Assembly (NCBI RefSeq): GCF_010015445.1
Contig: NC_053116.1
Coordinates: forward strand, 30,217,785 to 30,281,784
Source: Perca fluviatilis
Lineage: Eukaryota; Chordata; Actinopteri; Perciformes; Percidae
Length of the DNA stretch: 64,000 bases
Direction: 5' to 3'
Shown: positions 60,424-64,000 of the stretch, in pieces
How the letters are laid out: each line of letters starts with the position of its first letter
Position numbering within the stretch: the stretch's first letter is position 1
Program-made: the position numbers and the translations under genes
The notes under the pieces: generated by a model
What the model was told of the DNA's origin: nothing
The model's input: only the letters and a program-made list of their open reading frames with translations
Database searches by the model: none

Positions 60424-63096
60424 AAAAGGAGAGCAGAAAAAGACACAGGCTACATTGCGGGCGGAAGTACCTAAAGCACATGCCAGGCGGATGAAGATGG
60501 ATGGCAACCTTTTCACTGGGTGCTTTATCTTGGCCCACACAAGACAAAAACAGCAGCTTTGTCCACATCCCATTCTGTTTTTCCAGTGAAGAATAGAGGG
60601 ACAATGTCCAATGACTAAAGACCCTGACGTTTATGGATATTAATGACATGTCGGTTCGGCTTCAGATAGAGCCGCCGTGCTTTCATTGAAAGCAGAAACA
60701 ATACCTGCTATCAAACCTCAGTACAATTCAGAAAATTTCCATCTTATTAAGTCCTGCATGTTCATGTTGAAGTGTATTTTTCTGTTAGTTTCACTTGTTT
60801 TAGGTGTCTAAAGAAGTATATGTCAGTTTCTTAAATCAAGGCTGATTACTCACTAGTATCAGGCACTGAGTATTGTTCTGGAAAAGATGACACATTATCT
60901 CTTCACTTGTTTTGAGAAAAATCGGATTATAATAGTCTAAAATCATTAACTGTGGGTATTGTGTATTTCCATCTGTCGATTATTCTTCAGATTATTCAAC
61001 AGTCCAAAACCCAAAGATATAAAACAGAGAAACGTTTGCAGTTTTGAATTTATGCATGACCAGAATGTCATTAAGGATTACTTGATTATCAACATGTTGC
61101 TGATTGACTTTTTGTCAATCATTCACATTAAACTCTTCAGTCAGTTGCTCAGCTGTTGCCCTATCGCTTTGCAGGACAGCGTGCTGAACAGATTAAATGC
61201 CTTGTTAAGATAATAGCTTTCACGGAATATTATTTTGTATAATAATAATAAGTTTGAGTTGGTGAAGAATGCTAAATGCTTATCTTTTTACGACCCGCCA
61301 TTATCTTATCTGGTGAAAGACTCCAGTTTCCTTGTAGAGACAGGTCTTCAGTTTTGGGTGGGACGGTCTTTCCTGCCCAATTTGTTTCAGTAAGAATCCT
61401 GACTGGACCGCAAATGGACATTTGCTTTTTAAATTTGCGTTGCTGCTCCTTCATTAACCACCACACTGATTTCGCAGTCGTCTTGGCTAGTCAGCGGACT
61501 TGATTCAAATCAAGATATCCTTCATCTGTCAAGTGCCTGTACCCGTCAGCAGCCAAGGACGCTACACTCCTCAATTACCGTCCTCTGCACGTCCTCTGCC
61601 TTCTGGCTAATTACCTCAACCGGCATTCATCATCAGTTCAGATCTCTCATGACTGGATCAACGTTTTTGCCTGATTCCAACAGAATGTTCTGATCCTCTG
61701 TTTATGTGTGGCAATTAGTGCCGCATGACATAGCTGATGGTCCCTTCTTCCCCCTCATTTTCCCTCACTCTCATGCCCGCTCTTTAATTCTGTGAATCTC
61801 GCTCGGCTGATGAATTCACTAGCTTGTTAATTGTCAAAATTAAAAGCCATTTCCTCTAATGATGGATCAGAATTAATGGATCAGTCTATTTCGCTAAAAG
61901 GGGGAAAGGCGGTGTTTCTGATAGGGGTGGAAATTATCTAAAGGGAAGAGGCGGTGAAGGATGGGACCCCATAAAATGAAAGGGGGGGGGCGTGTAGAGG
62001 ATTCTGTGACGTCATTGGTGGCACAGGGATGCATGACTGGACTCGTTGCTTTATGGATGGCTCTGGTACCTCTTTGACTTTGACCAGACCGACATTAACT
62101 GCTTGGTTGAATTACGCAGCGAGGCCGAATTGGAAGGCTCGGCCGTGCCAAGCCTGCATTTAGCAGCGGACTCATGGTCCAGATCCATTTGATGAATGCG
62201 TCCGGGAGAAAGCCTTCATTGCTTAGCTGCTACAGATAAGCTTAATATGAGATGGCACTTTTTAGAGGGATCTAGTGTTCTCTTAACAGCCAGGTTTCAC
62301 TTTCTACTTTGAACCATGTGTGCTCAGTGGATTGTTTTCACGGATTTATTTATTTTTTTTTCTTCTTCTTTTTTTCAGAGCCTGAATAGTATCCGATTCC
62401 AACACTAAAAGCATTTCCACACCAAGTGCACATTTACATGCAAGATATACACACAAAACCAAGCAGGTAGTTAAATCATTTTGTTTCGATTGCTTTTTGC
62501 AACAGAAACGTATATATGTAATGTCCAAAATTAAATGACGCTACAAGATTAGGGCCAAGTTAGTAGAATGAGTTTCTTAATCAACCTAGTCCACATAATT
62601 TGTTAATTATCTGAGTCATCACCACTGGCCACACATGACAACAAAAGCAGCCAAATAAAGGTGAATGATTGGATCAGGAAAGAGTTTTGGCTGAACCCAA
62701 TACTTTTTGTCTGTTTTTAATAAGCAAAAAACCCATAACATCATTGTTAGATATTGGAGTTCCCACCTGTTTTGTCTCTAAACCGGTGTGCATTTGCAAA
62801 ATTGATTCACATAAATGTTTCACCTTTCACATCAGAATTTATGTTTCACACTTTGTACAACGAATAGGTATAATATGGGGACAGGTGTAAAATAGTGGCT
62901 TATAAAGGCTACCTGCTGAACATGGCCAACAGCAAAATCAGCGGTTTTAAGATTTTATGCTTTAGCTCTATGTGGACATGGTTTCAGGCTCCACACACAC
63001 CTTGAGGGGGTTTGAGGAGGAATGTAATCTCTCTTGCCACAGCTGGAATGTCAGTGTCAATGTGAGGGCCGTCAGCCTCACACTTATCAGCCCTTT
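60424..63096. other. Non-coding stretch with conserved-looking block
   Basis: The interval 61765-61885 contains TTTAATTCTG, GCTTGTTAATTGTC and CTCTAATGATGG, typical of conserved homeodomain-rich elements. A G9 run lies at 61982-61990. No exon recognised. Confidence 0.4.
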
Positions 63097-63589
63097 CAGA
63101 AAAATTAGGAGTTTTTTTATGATTGTTGCGGGCAAAAATCCTTGATTATGCGGCACGTTTTCTTAAAAAATGCGATGGAATATGCGGGATATTTATGCAA
63201 TTTTATGCCATGAAATTGCGGGGAACTTGCAAAAACTGTTTGATGAAAAAGAAAAAAAAAAGTGATTCCCCCAACACCCTGCTTTTCGATGATGTTCACG
63301 TCGTGTAATTACGTCACTTCATAACGTTCCCATGACAACAGGGGAAAATGGCTGCTCTTGTGTGAAGTAAACGCAACGTTTTTCAACTTTCTGCTAAGAT
63401 ATATGTGACCTTTTTGCAACGAAAATGCGGGGATTATGAAATCATGCAAGCCCTGCATATTTTGCGCGGAAATCGGCAATTTATGCGTCGAAAGTGCGGC
63501 AAATTTGAAAAAATGCGGCCCCCGCATAAATATGCGGACTTTGGCTGATTATGCATTGAATTATGCGATCGCATAATCGCGTTTTTCTG
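63097..63589. mobile_element. ATGCGG-rich dispersed element with CAGAAAAA ends
   Basis: CAGAAAAA opens and TTTTTCTG closes the unit. Both arms are studded with the words ATGCGG, TTGCGGG, TTATGC and their complements (about a dozen and a half occurrences), and the right end has TTATGCGATCGCATAATCGCG, an internal palindrome broken here at 21 bases: its core is TATGCGATCGCATA. The flanking octamers do not match, so the target duplication is unread. The class is unknown; the strong sequence bias differs from surrounding DNA. Confidence 0.5.
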
Positions 63590-64000
63590 GTTGGACTGCG
63601 TAATGTCACCAGTTGCAGGTTTTGGTGTAAATTTACCACAGAGGAAGAGCGCTAACACGGAGCCCCTTCATATCACAGCAGCTCCCACCTTTGACTTTTC
63701 AACACAGGCAAAGCAGCAGACAGTTGCAGGGCCTGTGGGGAGACTGACATAACTAAATAATGACTGTCAGACTTAGAGTGGGAGGAAGGGTCCACGGCCC
63801 TCTTGTCAAAATAAGCGTAACACTCAAACAGAGACGAGCCTTTGAGGCGTCTGGAGAGTCAAACGTTTTTATTCATCTAGACATTTCTGTCAGGAATCTC
63901 CTCACATCACATACTATGTGCTTTTGGATGAGTATTTCTGATACCAGACTGTATAAAGGTCATTTGATAGTGTCTGATACGGGCACTTAAGCAAGACAAT
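63590..64000. other. Unique non-coding stretch to window end
   Basis: Nothing recognised. Confidence 0.5.

Overview
The window looks like non-coding DNA from a ray-finned (teleost) fish. The evidence is very abundant (AC)n/(GT)n microsatellites, a dense load of short non-autonomous DNA transposons with teleost-type termini (hAT-like ends such as TAGGGCTGGG or TAGGGGTGCA, and TTAA-flanked ends such as AAAGTGCCCAT), a Tc1-like relic, and no bacterial-style gene packing. A percomorph is likely, but that rests on remembered repeat families and not on a search. I found no convincing protein-coding exon of a host gene, no tRNA or rRNA, and no CRISPR. The longest open frames are translated (CA)n repeats, transposon interiors or chance frames, so the window is most likely intergenic or part of one or more very long introns.

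Layout. 0-9 kb: mostly unique DNA with two hAT-like elements (991-1690, 4023-4378) and the first copy of a ~600 bp inverted-repeat element (8051-8662). 9-11 kb: long (AC)n, then a nested pair of hAT-like elements (9561-10611) and a TTAA-flanked element (10632-11054). 13-20 kb: microsatellites, a hAT-derived element that still carries the BED zinc-finger start of a transposase (16395-17213), and another hAT-like element (19408-20142). 22-27.5 kb: Tc1-like relic, a second copy of the element nested at 9.8 kb, and a 657 bp inverted-repeat element. 31-35.5 kb: the most layered block, with a perfect foldback (31401-31791), a TTAA element interrupted by a 73-bp-TIR element (33350-34697), and a third element that itself contains a hAT MITE (34714-35511). 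36-46 kb: GA/poly-A/CA tracts, a SINE head, a foldback and three hAT-like elements with good target-site duplications. 46-64 kb: mainly unique sequence with microsatellites, two more TTAA elements, the second copy of the 8 kb family (57676-58248) and an unusual ATGCGG-rich element (63097-63589).

Function. Nothing here forms a pathway or operon. The most informative observations are the transposon insertion history (eight elements flanked by 8-bp target duplications matching at 7 or 8 positions, plus one at 6/8), a candidate recursive splice site at 47017/47019 (pyrimidine tract, then CAG directly abutting GTAAG), and several AT/homeobox-motif-rich blocks that resemble conserved non-coding elements. 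These last calls are inference and need a multi-species alignment. I did not find an undescribed biological system that the sequence can support.
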